DNA of 37,778 nucleotides from Tatumella sp. JGM118 (GTDB taxonomy: Bacteria; Pseudomonadota; Gammaproteobacteria; Enterobacterales; Enterobacteriaceae): contig NZ_JAERJR010000026.1 of the NCBI RefSeq assembly GCF_018257515.1, positions 1-37,778 on the forward strand, read 5' to 3'. The notes under the pieces are model-generated. The model did no database searches, was not told the DNA's origin, and saw only the letters and a list, made by a program, of their open reading frames with translations. Position 1 is the stretch's first letter. Each line of letters starts with the position of its first letter. Below are positions 29,144 through 37,778 of this stretch, piece by piece. Made by a program: the position numbers and the translations under genes.

Positions 29144-29964
29144 AAATGGATAAATCCGTCGTAAACATGTGTTGCCGGGCCCGTCATATACAGCGGGGTG
29201 CCCGGCCCGTCCCAGGTGATGGTTAAACTGCCGCCCGGTAAATCGACCCGGACATTCGCCGCCAGCAATCCCTGAAGTATACCACTGGCAACTGCCGCGC
29301 AAGCTCCGCTGCCACAGGCCTGTGTTTCTCCGGCTCCCCGCTCATAGACCCTTAAACGGATATGAGCACGGGAAACCACTTCCATAAAACCGACATTGAC
29401 CCGTTCAGGAAAGCGCTCATGGCTTTCCATCTGCGGGCCGAGCACCTCAACAGCCGCGGTTTTAATATTGTCCACCTGAATAACACAATGCGGATTGCCC
29501 ATGGAAACGGCACCGAACATCAGGGTCTGCTCAGCTAACCGCAGCAGATAAAGGTTTTCGGCTTTGTTGGCGCGAAAAGGAATATTCGCCGGTTCAAAAT
29601 CCGGCTCGCCCATATTCACCCGCACGGTTTCATCACTGTTGACGGTCAGAACCATCCTGCCGGTGTGGGTGCTGACCCGGATATCTTTTTTGTTGGTCAG
29701 CCCTTTCAGCCGGACAAAACGGGCAAAACAGCGGGCGCCGTTACCGCATTGTGCGACTTCACTGCCATCGGCGTTGAAGATGCGATAATGAAAATCCAGT
29801 TCCGGGTCATAAGGCGGCTCAACTATCAGTAACTGATCAAACCCTACGCCCAGATGGCGGTCGGACAGCCGGCGAATCAGTTCCGGCGAGAAAAAAACAT
29901 TCTGAGTGACTGCGTCAACGACCATAAAATCATTGCCGAGACCGTGCATTTTTGAAAACTGCAT
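29140..29964 (-). CDS. dapF: Diaminopimelate epimerase DapF
   Basis: The 274-residue enzyme keeps both catalytic cysteines at the E. coli positions: Cys73 (AQCGNGARC) and Cys217 (QACGSGACA). It converts LL- to meso-diaminopimelate for lysine and peptidoglycan synthesis. ATG 29964 begins [13 protein letters not shown] as in the family. The gene lies 27 bp after lptM and overlaps yigA by four bases (ATGA). Confidence 0.97.
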   Translation of the reverse strand: MQFSKMHGLGNDFMVVDAVTQNVFFSPELIRRLSDRHLGVGFDQLLIVEPPYDPELDFHYRIFNADGSEVAQCGNGARCFARFVRLKGLTNKKDIRVSTHTGRMVLTVNSDETVRVNMGEPDFEPANIPFRANKAENLYLLRLAEQTLMFGAVSMGNPHCVIQVDNIKTAAVEVLGPQMESHERFPERVNVGFMEVVSRAHIRLRVYERGAGETQACGSGACAAVASGILQGLLAANVRVDLPGGSLTITWDGPGTPLYMTGPATHVYDGFIHL

Positions 29965-29991
29965 TGTTTGCTCCGCCGGTTACACTGCGAT

Positions 29992-30165
29992 TTATGGTGC
30001 TACAGTTCCTGCAGGAACTGAAGTGTCAGTATCCTGTGGCACGACTGTTGTGGTTTTATGATGACGGGCCTGATCTTTCGGAAAATAGAGTGGTCCCTTC
30101 AGTCCGCATCCTGTTAATACTGCGGGGATCACTATGACTAACAGCCAACCGAACATTTTTTTCAT
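29992..30165 (-). CDS. lptM: LPS translocon maturation lipoprotein LptM
   Basis: This 57-residue lipoprotein (formerly YifL) has a signal peptide with lipobox LTGC and the conserved segment CGLKGPLYFP directly after the lipidated Cys. The remaining C-terminus is low-complexity Thr/Val/Pro. In E. coli it helps oxidative maturation of the LptD/LptE lipopolysaccharide translocon. It is about ten residues shorter than the E. coli form. ATG 30165 opens the signal peptide; an upstream in-frame ATG at 30201 is less likely. It heads the dapF operon and is divergent from cyaY. Confidence 0.92.
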   Translation of the reverse strand: MKKMFGWLLVIVIPAVLTGCGLKGPLYFPKDQARHHKTTTVVPQDTDTSVPAGTVAP

Positions 30166-30292
30166 TTTGCTTACACTCAATCTGTGCTTAATCTCATTCA
30201 CTTATCATCGCAGTTGAACAAGGAAAAGCAACAGAAAATCCCTGAATTCCGCTCTCAGGTGCAGAAGCCTCTCCCCGGGAACCCGACAAGGA

Positions 30293-30320
30293 TTGGCAAA
30301 CAATATCAGCGCGCTATACT
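30293..30320 (+). promoter_or_regulatory. cyaY sigma-70 promoter
   Basis: TTGGCA (30293-30298), a 16-bp spacer and TATACT (30315-30320) make a good promoter; the cyaY ATG lies 23 bp downstream of the -10. Confidence 0.7.
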
Positions 30321-30343
30321 TTGCAAAAAACAGGGGAGCAATA

Positions 30344-30661
30344 ATGAACGACAGTGAATTTCATCAACTGGCAGACCAGTTACTTCTGAGCGTCGAAGAG
30401 CGCCTGGATGAGCATGACGGCGATGCCGATATCGATTACGAAACCCACGGCAGTGTGATGACGCTGAGCTTTGAAAATGGCAGTAAAATTGTCATTAACC
30501 GTCAGGAACCACTGCATCAGGTCTGGCTGGCAACAAAAGCCGGGGGATATCACTTCAGCTATCAGTCGTCACACTGGATTTGTGACCGCAGCGGGACCGA
30601 ATTCTGGGCCTTGCTGGAGCAGGCGTGTACCGCCCAGTCCGGCGAAAAATTCAGTTTCTGA
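30344..30661 (+). CDS. cyaY: Frataxin homologue CyaY
   Basis: The 105-residue protein has the frataxin fold signature. An acidic N-terminal helix ([15 protein letters not shown]) forms the iron-binding ridge, and the sheet contains [11 protein letters not shown]. CyaY binds iron and modulates IscS during Fe-S cluster assembly. CAGGGGAG upstream decides ATG 30344 over an in-frame start at 30293, which lies in the promoter. It is convergent with cyaA. Confidence 0.95.
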   Translation: MNDSEFHQLADQLLLSVEERLDEHDGDADIDYETHGSVMTLSFENGSKIVINRQEPLHQVWLATKAGGYHFSYQSSHWICDRSGTEFWALLEQACTAQSGEKFSF

Positions 30662-30668
30662 GTCTGCA

Positions 30669-30693
30669 AGCCGGCAGGATGTCTGTGCCGGCT
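30669..30693. terminator. Bidirectional hairpin between cyaY and cyaA
   Basis: AGCCGGCA (30669-30676) and TGCCGGCT (30686-30693) form a perfect 8-bp stem with a 9-base loop in the 40-bp gap between convergent stops. No T tract is present. Confidence 0.55.
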
Positions 30694-30701
30694 GACTCCG
30701 T

Positions 30702-33260
30702 TCAGAACAAATTCTTTGACCGCGGTAAGATATTCTGGCTCAGTTGTGGGGAAACATGTTCAGCCACTTCATCGTGAGAGGCTGACCGGAAAGGTAACAC
30801 CCGGGTTTTTCCGCTTTCCGCCACCAGCTGATAAAACTGGGGCAGGTTAAAATTGATAAAGCCGGAGCCATACGTAAAGCGGTCGTGCGAGGACGAATAG
30901 AACCGGCTGACATCGCGCACCAGTTCTTCCTTACTGCCTTCACAATGGCGATAGACCTCGACCCTGTTCTGCTCATCCAGAATATAAATATTAAAATCGG
31001 CGGAAGACGGGCTGTCTTCAAAAAAGAACTGAATGATCCCTTCACTGGCATAGCCATTCACGACCGCCGGCAATTCCGCTTGCTGCGATTCCACCTTAAT
31101 CGATAAGCCATGCAATTTATTGTTGGAAATGGCACCGTAAAACTCTACCGCGTTTTCCAGTTTCTGGACCGACACACTCATCCGCTCGAAGAAAATCCCC
31201 CAGGTATCTCCTGCCAGCCGCAGAGCCTTAAAGCGTCCCGGTTCCTGACGGGTGCTGGAGAGACGGATATCAATGCATTCCGAGACCAGTTGCTGAACCC
31301 GCGTACGGATGAGCCCGCGCAGGTGCTGGCTGTAACAAAACACCTCAACGCTGTCCGGGGGCAGCGCATCCTGATGCATCTTACCGAGGATGGTTTTGAG
31401 CGCATCAATCATCGACTGCTCTCCGTGAAAATGCAGGGTACGCACTTCATTCCAGGAGTTGCGGTACAGCAGGTCAATACTCCCGATCAGGCAGCGTTGC
31501 TGCTGTCCGAAGCTGAAAACATCCAGCTTACGGAAATCAAAATGGATGACCTGATCCCTGAACGCCGCGGTAGGGTCATATTCCAGATTCACCATAATGG
31601 CCAGATGACGAATTTCACACGGGCTGTATAACGCTTTCGGGGTCGGAGCCGGCACACGCAGCGGGAAATGATGGGAGACATCCGCCACCAGACCCTGCAG
31701 TTTTTCGGCATCACATCCGCCGCTGCCTTTAATATGCAGCCGGGTTTTGTCGGTCAGCAGACCATTAAACCAGCTCCATGCCACCAGCTTGATCAGGTAG
31801 CGGTTATATTCCAGCGGCTGATGACTAATGATGGAATTCATCTGCGGCGCATAATTATACAGATACCAGCCAGGGCGATTGGCACGCCCTTCCGGGACGT
31901 GGATAAACGTCAGATTCTCTTCACTCAGATCCGGTGAAATCTGCGGGTTGACCAGGATCACTTTGCCGGGCAGCACTTCAAACGCTGCGTACAATTTACG
32001 GGTCAGCACCCCGATATCCTGCGGGCTGGCACTCACACTTAAATTATTACGGCGCGCAAAACGGATCAGGTTACGATAGCTCTGCATCATCGCATCCAGT
32101 AATTCGTTATGCGCTTCGCGTACCTGGTCGATCTTCCAGCTGTCACGGCTGTCGAGCATCTGCAGCCGTTGCTGATCCCAGCCCCATTCTTTTACCAGCT
32201 GACTTAATATTTCCCGCCGCCATTGTGAACGTCCCTGCGGCTGTTCCACCGACAGCTTTTCACAGGCTTTCAGGTAGAAACACCGGCGTACCAGGTCCAG
32301 CCGGGCCGGATCATCAATCGCCTGTAAATAGTCCGTGGCCTTTTCCAGCATCATGCAATACGGGTCAAGGCCAAAACTGACTATTTCACCGTCATGCAGT
32401 CGTTGTTTGATATCCATCGCCAGCAGGCGGGTATCCGGATATTCGCGGGTATAGGCTTCCAGCAGTAAGGTTTTCAGGACGGCTTTATAAGGGGAGTCGA
32501 TACTTTTATACAGCTGCCAGAGGCTGGCACCGAAATACTCTTCGGCAGAAAGCGTGCTCAGGCCCCCCAGGTCCAGCCATTCATTGGGGGTCAGCGCGCC
32601 ACCGGCATACAAAGACATGACATAATCATCGTAGCGCCCCTCTTCTGAGACCGGCACCATATTCCAGAGGATACGTTTGCCCGCCATCCGGACAGCGGAA
32701 CGGTAAAATTCATCCAGCAGCAGAATATGCTGTGTGCTGCCGCAGTCCTCGGAGCCCAGATTACCGCTTTCGTTATGCCGGAAACGGTTTTCATCGATCA
32801 GGAAAAAGCTGACTTCGATGCCGAGCGACTGGCACCATTGAGTCAGCAGACGGCATTTATTCTGTAATTTATGTCTTTCGTCACTGTCCAGCCAGGACTG
32901 ATGGCAGACCCAGATATCCAGATCGGAATGATTATTCTGCCCCACCGAGGACGTACTGCCCATGGAATACACCCCGGTGATCGGCGCTTCTCCCTGCGGG
33001 TGGATATGCTGCAGGAAGGGTTCGTCAGAAAAACGTTTCAGGAGGTTCAGCTGATGTGCAGCAGGCGTAAAAAAACTGATACCGTGAGGTACGTTGCCCG
33101 GCTGATATCCTGGCAGCGCAGAATGATGATAGTGCAGTAAAGCAGGCAGCAAGCTATATACCTGCCGGAAAGCGGGTCCCATCGCTGCCATTGCCCGATC
33201 GACCCTGAGCTGGTTAATGGCATCCAGTCTCTGTTTCAGAGTTTCAATATAAAGGTACAA
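30702..33260 (-). CDS. cyaA: Class I adenylate cyclase CyaA
   Basis: The 852-residue protein follows E. coli CyaA (848) through the N-terminal catalytic half (GSTSSVG at 101-107 and [12 protein letters not shown] with Asp113 and Asp115) and the C-terminal regulatory half. It makes cAMP from ATP, and its activity is set by EIIA-Glc of the glucose PTS. The start is TTG at 33260, giving the conserved [12 protein letters not shown]; the E. coli gene also uses this rare start, known to limit expression. The last 25 or so residues differ from E. coli. It is divergent from hemC. Confidence 0.97.
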   Translation of the reverse strand: MYLYIETLKQRLDAINQLRVDRAMAAMGPAFRQVYSLLPALLHYHHSALPGYQPGNVPHGISFFTPAAHQLNLLKRFSDEPFLQHIHPQGEAPITGVYSMGSTSSVGQNNHSDLDIWVCHQSWLDSDERHKLQNKCRLLTQWCQSLGIEVSFFLIDENRFRHNESGNLGSEDCGSTQHILLLDEFYRSAVRMAGKRILWNMVPVSEEGRYDDYVMSLYAGGALTPNEWLDLGGLSTLSAEEYFGASLWQLYKSIDSPYKAVLKTLLLEAYTREYPDTRLLAMDIKQRLHDGEIVSFGLDPYCMMLEKATDYLQAIDDPARLDLVRRCFYLKACEKLSVEQPQGRSQWRREILSQLVKEWGWDQQRLQMLDSRDSWKIDQVREAHNELLDAMMQSYRNLIRFARRNNLSVSASPQDIGVLTRKLYAAFEVLPGKVILVNPQISPDLSEENLTFIHVPEGRANRPGWYLYNYAPQMNSIISHQPLEYNRYLIKLVAWSWFNGLLTDKTRLHIKGSGGCDAEKLQGLVADVSHHFPLRVPAPTPKALYSPCEIRHLAIMVNLEYDPTAAFRDQVIHFDFRKLDVFSFGQQQRCLIGSIDLLYRNSWNEVRTLHFHGEQSMIDALKTILGKMHQDALPPDSVEVFCYSQHLRGLIRTRVQQLVSECIDIRLSSTRQEPGRFKALRLAGDTWGIFFERMSVSVQKLENAVEFYGAISNNKLHGLSIKVESQQAELPAVVNGYASEGIIQFFFEDSPSSADFNIYILDEQNRVEVYRHCEGSKEELVRDVSRFYSSSHDRFTYGSGFINFNLPQFYQLVAESGKTRVLPFRSASHDEVAEHVSPQLSQNILPRSKNLF

Positions 33261-33559
33261 GACGTTTTGCCTGCAATTTCCGGTAATTACGCACTTTTAT
33301 ACTCCGATAAAACAAGATACTCGTGACGCAGGGACAGTGCGAAATGAAAAAAAACATTTCCACTCCCGGACCCGCCCACGGTCACTGCAATGATTATTTT
33401 ATCACCTTTCACCACGGAATCTTAATATTAGATGCCACTGAACCCTGATTGCGACGGGCCATATACCATTACTGACCGTCCGGATTTCATCGCCGAAGCC
33501 TGCCACATTTATCGTTTAAATGATAGGATGATTAGCAAACGACAAAAACGGTTAACGAC
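33261..33559. promoter_or_regulatory. Divergent cyaA-hemC control region
   Basis: These 299 bp hold no gene. For cyaA a TATAAA -10 (minus strand, 33301-33296) lies about 36 bp before the TTG, without a convincing -35. GAAATG and CATTTC (33341-33361) flank an A8 tract and form a small inverted repeat upstream. For hemC I see no clear promoter. I looked for a TGTGA-N6-TCACA CRP site, expected from E. coli cyaA, and found none of good quality. Confidence 0.5.
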
Positions 33560-34504
33560 ATGTCTGACAAAACAATTCGTATCGCGACAAGGCAAAGCCC
33601 GCTGGCTCTCTGGCAGGCGCATTATGTGCAGGAACAGTTGATGGCCGCCCATCCGGGCTTACAGGTTGAACTGGTCCCGATGGTCACTAAAGGTGATGTC
33701 CTGCTGGATACCCCGTTATCGAAAGTGGGTGGTAAAGGGCTGTTTGTCAAAGAGCTGGAACTGGCCATGATGGAAAATCGTGCCGATCTGGCGGTGCATT
33801 CCATGAAAGATGTCCCTGTCGCATTTCCGGACGGTCTCGGCCTGGTCACGATTTGTCCACGCGAAGACCCGCATGATGCCTTTGTGTCTGATAAATATCA
33901 GACCATTGATGAACTTCCTGCCGGTGCCATCGTGGGCACATCCAGCCTGCGCCGTCAGTGTCAGCTAAGTGCACGCCGCCCGGATTTAGTGATCCGCTCT
34001 TTACGCGGCAATGTCGGTACCCGTCTTTCCAAACTGGATGCCGGGGAATACGATGCGATTATTCTGGCTGCGGCTGGTCTGAAGCGACTGGGGCTGGAGA
34101 CACGGATCCGCAGTACGCTGCCGGCAGAAGTGTCTCTGCCTGCGGTCGGTCAGGGAGCGGTCGGTATTGAATGCCGTCTGGATGATGCTGAACTGATTTC
34201 ACTGCTGCAGGCACTTAACCACCACGATACTGAAACCTGTGTCCGTGCAGAACGGGCGATGAATACCCGGCTGGAAGGCGGTTGCCAGGTACCGATTGGC
34301 AGCTATGCTATTCTTCAGGAGAACGACGAACTCTGGTTACGGGGGCTGGTGGGAACACCGGACGGCAGCCGGATTATACACGGCGAACGTCGTGGCCCTC
34401 GTTCTCAGGCTCAACAGTTGGGAATTTCGCTGGCGGAAGAACTGCTGGAACGGGGTGCCGGGGACATTTTACGGGATGTCTATCAGGGGCATCCGCCGGT
34501 ATGA
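33560..34504 (+). CDS. hemC: Hydroxymethylbilane synthase (porphobilinogen deaminase) HemC
   Basis: The 314-residue enzyme has catalytic Asp84 (HSMKDVP) and the dipyrromethane cofactor Cys242 ([11 protein letters not shown]), both at E. coli positions. It polymerises four porphobilinogens to hydroxymethylbilane. ATG 33560 gives the conserved [18 protein letters not shown]. It begins the hemCDXY operon; its stop overlaps the hemD start (ATGA). Confidence 0.97.
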   Translation: MSDKTIRIATRQSPLALWQAHYVQEQLMAAHPGLQVELVPMVTKGDVLLDTPLSKVGGKGLFVKELELAMMENRADLAVHSMKDVPVAFPDGLGLVTICPREDPHDAFVSDKYQTIDELPAGAIVGTSSLRRQCQLSARRPDLVIRSLRGNVGTRLSKLDAGEYDAIILAAAGLKRLGLETRIRSTLPAEVSLPAVGQGAVGIECRLDDAELISLLQALNHHDTETCVRAERAMNTRLEGGCQVPIGSYAILQENDELWLRGLVGTPDGSRIIHGERRGPRSQAQQLGISLAEELLERGAGDILRDVYQGHPPV

Positions 34505-35241
34505 CCATCCTGGTCACCCGGCCAGAGCCTTCAGCCTCCGCGCTGGTGGCCCGATTACGGCAGGCAGGCAAACATGCCTGGAGCCTGCCGTTAATTGAAT
34601 ATGCTGCCGGCCGGGGCCTGCCTGAATTACCACAAAAGCTGTCTGCACTGACGCGGGATGACCTGCTGTTTGCCGTATCACACCAGGCGCTCCGTTTTGC
34701 GGCCCCGGTAATTATGCAAAGCAATACTGCATGGCCCGCCAGTGTCGACTATTATGCTATAGGTCGGCGTAGCGCATTGGCATTACATCAGGCCTGTTTG
34801 CAGAACGTGAATTACCCGCAGGATACCGGTACCAGTGAAACGCTGCTGAATCTGCCTTCGCTGCAGGATCTCACCGGTAAACGGGCACTGATCCTTCGGG
34901 GAAATGGCGGCCGGGAGCTGCTGGCAGAAACGCTCACAGAGCGTGGCGCTGTCGTTGAACTCAGCGAATGCTATCAGCGGGTCCCCTGTCAGTATCATGG
35001 CGCAGAAGAAGCGGTGCGCTGGCGAAGGCAAGGTATTACCACGCTGGTCGTGACCAGTGGTGAAATGCTGCAACTTTTATATCAGCTGTTTCCTGCCATC
35101 GATCGCAGAGAATGGTTATTACACTGCCGGCTGATTGTCGTCAGTGAACGTTTAGCTACCCTCGCCGGAGAAGCTGGCTGGCAGTCTGTAACGGTAGCTG
35201 ATGGCGCGGATAACGACGCGTTATTTCGCGCGTTATACTGA
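34501..35241 (+). CDS. hemD: Uroporphyrinogen-III synthase HemD
   Basis: The 246-residue protein (E. coli length 246) begins [16 protein letters not shown] and has the two-lobed HemD pattern, with [20 protein letters not shown] in the middle and [11 protein letters not shown] before the last lobe. It closes and isomerises hydroxymethylbilane to uroporphyrinogen III. The start is fixed by the four-base overlap with hemC; a long in-frame upstream extension to 34282 lies inside hemC. Confidence 0.95.
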   Translation: MTILVTRPEPSASALVARLRQAGKHAWSLPLIEYAAGRGLPELPQKLSALTRDDLLFAVSHQALRFAAPVIMQSNTAWPASVDYYAIGRRSALALHQACLQNVNYPQDTGTSETLLNLPSLQDLTGKRALILRGNGGRELLAETLTERGAVVELSECYQRVPCQYHGAEEAVRWRRQGITTLVVTSGEMLQLLYQLFPAIDRREWLLHCRLIVVSERLATLAGEAGWQSVTVADGADNDALFRALY

Positions 35242-35267
35242 ACTAAAAAACAATGGGATGAGCCAAA

Positions 35268-36395
35268 ATGACGGAACAAAAAGACCCCTCCGCCATGCCT
35301 GAAGTCACACCACCGGAAGAGAATCTTTCTCCGGCAGCAGAAAAGACTTCACCGGCAAAAAACAGCGGAACAACTTTAGCCATTGTGGCCATTATCATTG
35401 CTCTGGCTGCCGGTGGCGGAAGTTACTGGTACAGCACACAGCAGCAAGGTGCAGCGACCCGTTCTCTGCAGTCACTGGAAAAGCAACTGAATGATCTGAC
35501 ACAGCAAAGCCAGACCAGCCAGCAGCAGCTGTCACAGCAGCTTAGCTCAGCGACACAGGCACTTCAGGATGCCCGGTTGCAGCAGGGAGCCACCGATAAA
35601 GAACTGAGTACACTACGTGATAAAGTCGCCTCACTGACCGGCAATGACAGTAACAGCTGGCTGATTGCTCAGGCCGACTATCTGGTGAAGCTGGCAGGGA
35701 GAAAACTGTGGAGTGACCAGGATGTTACCACCGCGGCAGCGTTATTAAAGAGTGCTGATGGCAGCCTGGCGCAGATGGATGACCCGAGTGTACTGAATAT
35801 ACGCCGCGCGCTGACCAATGATATCAGTACCCTTTCTGCCATCAATCAGGTGGATTATGACGGTATCATTCTGCAACTGAATCAGTTGTCGAACGGGGTC
35901 GATAATCTGCGACTGGCCGATGATGAAGACAGTAGCAATCCGATGGATGCCGACAGCAAAGAACTCTCCGGTTCTCTGACTCAATGGCGTGAAAATCTGG
36001 AGAAAAGCTGGCACAACTTTATGGATAATTTTATTACTATCCGCCGTCGCGATAATACCGCCCAGCCGCTGCTGGCCCCGAATCAGGATATTTATCTGCG
36101 TGAAAATATCCGTTCGAAATTACTGATTGCTGCGCAGGCGGTGCCGCGCCACCAGAACGAAATTTATAAACAGTCTCTGGAATCTGTGTCTTCCTGGGTA
36201 CGCGCCTGGTATGACACCAGCGACCCGGCCACCAGGGCATTTCTGTCACAGATTGATGCGCTGGAACAGCAGAACATTGCGATGGATGTGCCGGATGCAC
36301 TTTCCAGCCAGCCATTGCTGGATAAACTGATGCAAACCCGGGTTCGCGGATTGCTAAGTCAGCCTTCAGCACCCTCTGTACAACAGGGGAATTAA
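35268..36395 (+). CDS. hemX: HemX, inner-membrane protein of the hem operon
   Basis: The 375-residue protein has a cytosolic Pro/Glu-rich N-terminus (1-35), one membrane helix (about 36-55, [20 protein letters not shown]), a Gln/Ser-rich coiled coil (about 60-115), and a C-terminal periplasmic domain. Older annotation as uroporphyrinogen-III methyltransferase is not supported by any visible SAM-binding motif. The role is unclear; it is conserved between hemD and hemY. Confidence 0.92.
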   Translation: MTEQKDPSAMPEVTPPEENLSPAAEKTSPAKNSGTTLAIVAIIIALAAGGGSYWYSTQQQGAATRSLQSLEKQLNDLTQQSQTSQQQLSQQLSSATQALQDARLQQGATDKELSTLRDKVASLTGNDSNSWLIAQADYLVKLAGRKLWSDQDVTTAAALLKSADGSLAQMDDPSVLNIRRALTNDISTLSAINQVDYDGIILQLNQLSNGVDNLRLADDEDSSNPMDADSKELSGSLTQWRENLEKSWHNFMDNFITIRRRDNTAQPLLAPNQDIYLRENIRSKLLIAAQAVPRHQNEIYKQSLESVSSWVRAWYDTSDPATRAFLSQIDALEQQNIAMDVPDALSSQPLLDKLMQTRVRGLLSQPSAPSVQQGN

Positions 36396-36397
36396 GC

Positions 36398-37594
36398 ATG
36401 CTAAAAATCCTGATTCTGTTTTTATTGCTACTGGCAGGGATTGTGCTGGGCCCTCTGCTGGCGGGTCACCAGGGATATGTACTGATCCAGACCGATCACT
36501 GGAATATTGAAACCAGTGTGACCGGACTGGTGATCATCCTGATCGTTGCGTTGATGGTGATCCTGGCCATCGAGTGGTTGCTGCGTCGATTGCTGCGTAC
36601 CGGAAAGCGTACCCGTGGCTGGTTCACCGGCCGCAAACGTCGCCGTGCACAGCAACATACGCGTGATGCGCTGATCAAACTGGCGGAGGGCGACCATAAG
36701 CAGGTTGAGAAACTGCTGTCCCGCGATGCCGATCATGCGGCTGATCCTTTAGCCAACTATCTGCTGGCGGCAGAAGCCGCACAACAGCGAGGGGACGAAA
36801 TCCGGGCGAATCAGCACCTGGAGCGTGCCGCTGAAGTCAGCAGCGACAACCAGATCCCGGTGGAAATTACCCGTGCCCGTATTCTGCTGGCCCGTAAAGA
36901 GGATCATGCGGCCCGTCACTGCATTGATCGTTTGCTGGAAGTGGCACCACGCCACCCTGAAGTGCTCCGCCTGGCAGAGCAGGCTTATCTGAATACCGGT
37001 GCCTGGCGGGCTCTGCTCGATATTCTGCCTTCCATGGAGAAGTCACAGGTGATCAATGACGATCAGTTACAGGATCTCCGGCAACGTGCCTGGCTGGGTA
37101 TGATGAATCAGGCCATGGCGGAACAAGGCAGCGAAGGGCTTAAGCAGTGGTGGGGAAATCAGAGCCGTAAAACCCGTCAGGACACCGCCCTGCAGGTCGC
37201 GATGGCAAATCACCTGATTGAGTGTAATGACCCGGCAACGGCGCAGGAAATTGTACTGAGCGGACTGAAGCGTCAGTATGACGAGCGTCTGATCCTGCTT
37301 CTGCCACGCATTAACAGTACGTCGCCTGAACAGCTGGAAAAAGCCTTGCGCCAGCAGATTAAGCAGCACGGTGCTACCCCGCTACTGAACAGTACACTGG
37401 GGCAGATGCTGATGCGTCAGGGCGAATGGCAACAGGCATCTGAAGCCTTCCGTCAGGCGCTGGAACAGCGTACAGATGCGTTTGATTACGCCTGGCTGGC
37501 GGATTGCTATGACAAGATGCGCCGTCCGGAAGAAGCTGCGCGGATGCGACGTGAAGGGTTGTTACTGACTCTGAAACAAAACCCGGAGCAGTAG
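36398..37594 (+). CDS. hemY: HemY, TPR-containing inner-membrane protein
   Basis: The 398-residue protein (E. coli length 398) has two N-terminal membrane helices (about 3-22 and 40-62), a basic cytosolic segment, and TPR-like helices to the end, including QGEWQQASEAFRQALEQ. It is not the protoporphyrinogen oxidase HemY of Bacillus; its function in proteobacteria is uncertain. It starts two bases after the hemX stop, with GGGG just upstream inside hemX. It ends the hemCDXY operon and is followed by a strong terminator. Confidence 0.94.
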   Translation: MLKILILFLLLLAGIVLGPLLAGHQGYVLIQTDHWNIETSVTGLVIILIVALMVILAIEWLLRRLLRTGKRTRGWFTGRKRRRAQQHTRDALIKLAEGDHKQVEKLLSRDADHAADPLANYLLAAEAAQQRGDEIRANQHLERAAEVSSDNQIPVEITRARILLARKEDHAARHCIDRLLEVAPRHPEVLRLAEQAYLNTGAWRALLDILPSMEKSQVINDDQLQDLRQRAWLGMMNQAMAEQGSEGLKQWWGNQSRKTRQDTALQVAMANHLIECNDPATAQEIVLSGLKRQYDERLILLLPRINSTSPEQLEKALRQQIKQHGATPLLNSTLGQMLMRQGEWQQASEAFRQALEQRTDAFDYAWLADCYDKMRRPEEAARMRREGLLLTLKQNPEQ

Positions 37595-37614
37595 CAGAAC
37601 AAACCGTCATATAC

Positions 37615-37645
37615 AAAGGTGCCTTTAACAGGCACCTTTTTTATT
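37615..37645 (+). terminator. hemCDXY intrinsic terminator
   Basis: AAAGGTGCC (37615-37623), a 7-base loop and GGCACCTTT (37631-37639) are followed by TTTATTT. It lies 20 bp after the hemY stop. Confidence 0.92.
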
Positions 37646-37672
37646 TCAGCCCCTGCCTGTCCGGTTCGCTCT

Positions 37673-37778
37673 ATTGTCACGCATACTGCCTTTGCCCCGC
37701 TGCGGGCGACCGGGCAAAGGGCCTTGCGACAGGCCTGCCCGGGCCCCGCCGCGGGGCAAAGGCAGTATGCGTGACAAT
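37673..37778. repeat. 106-bp inverted repeat with perfect 28-bp arms at the window end
   Basis: The left arm 37673-37700 is the exact reverse complement of 37751-37778, the last 28 bases of the window. A 50-base GC-rich centre separates them. Inside it GGGCAAAGG (37712-37720) is a second complement to CCTTTGCCC (37689-37697) of the left arm, so two alternative hairpins are possible. The arms may continue beyond the window. It matches no ERIC or REP element I can recall, and no other copy was noticed here. Possibilities are a small non-autonomous element, a repeat at a contig end, or an assembly fold-back. Confidence 0.85.

Noticed and set aside
31110-31631. 173-codon plus-strand frame
   Set aside because: It is antisense to cyaA in a highly conserved coding region.
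33380-33410. Possible CRP site upstream of cyaA (TGA...TCA arms)
   Set aside because: The half-sites are eight rather than six bases apart and the flanking bases do not match TGTGA/TCACA.
37595-37778. glmZ small RNA expected downstream of hemY in E. coli
   Set aside because: The remaining sequence holds only the hem terminator and the palindrome; nothing resembles the GlmZ core that I can recall.
1-37778. tRNA genes, CRISPR arrays, insertion sequences or prophage genes
   Set aside because: Reading both strands gave no transposase, integrase or phage protein, no spaced short direct repeats, and no tRNA-like cloverleaf.

Overview
The window looks like chromosomal DNA of an enterobacterium (order Enterobacterales). 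From about 3.5 kb to 37.6 kb it carries a block known from Escherichia coli: ysgA, metE-metR, yigL, pldB, rhtB, rhtC, recQ, pldA, yigI, then corA, uvrD, yigB, xerC, yigA, dapF, lptM, cyaY, cyaA, hemCDXY. Many encoded proteins keep the E. coli catalytic residue numbers exactly. Divergence from E. coli and the accessory genes suggest a more distant genus, possibly Erwiniaceae or a relative, but the genus cannot be fixed by reading alone.

Layout. 1-1463: 5' part of a very large Bap/LapF-type repetitive adhesin gene (minus strand), cut by the window edge inside near-identical 312-bp repeats. 1986-3416: divergent TolC-family outer-membrane channel, presumably its type I secretion exit. 3539-6057: a dienelactone-hydrolase-family protein that lacks its catalytic Cys and His, a Sel1-repeat lipoprotein, and rluF. 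6530-9947: metE and metR, divergent, with MetR-like and MetJ-like operators between them. 10285-16942: yigL, pldB, rhtB, rhtC, recQ, pldA, yigI. 17068-23275: accessory block at the position of E. coli yigF-yigG-rarD: aphA, then a co-directional MFS carrier, LysR regulator, amidase-signature hydrolase and D-serine ammonia-lyase. 23327-30165: minus-strand run lptM-dapF-yigA-xerC-yigB, then uvrD behind an SOS box, then corA behind its own promoter and a long leader. 30344-37594: cyaY, convergent cyaA, and the hemCDXY operon. 37673-37778: a 106-bp inverted repeat with perfect 28-bp arms that ends on the last base.

How the genes work together. Most of the window is core housekeeping: methionine synthesis and its regulation, recombination and repair (recQ, uvrD, xerC), cAMP synthesis, tetrapyrrole synthesis, lysine and peptidoglycan precursor synthesis, Mg2+ uptake, and outer-membrane phospholipid and lipopolysaccharide maintenance. 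The most promising undescribed system is the 18098-23275 cluster. It reads as import of an anionic amide-like compound, cytosolic hydrolysis by the amidase, and deamination of released D-serine (or a close analogue) to pyruvate and ammonia. The adhesin/TolC pair is the second accessory system.

Both window edges lie in repeats (tandem adhesin repeats on the left, a palindrome on the right). This suggests the window is a complete assembly contig. No tRNA, rRNA, insertion sequence, prophage or CRISPR array was seen.
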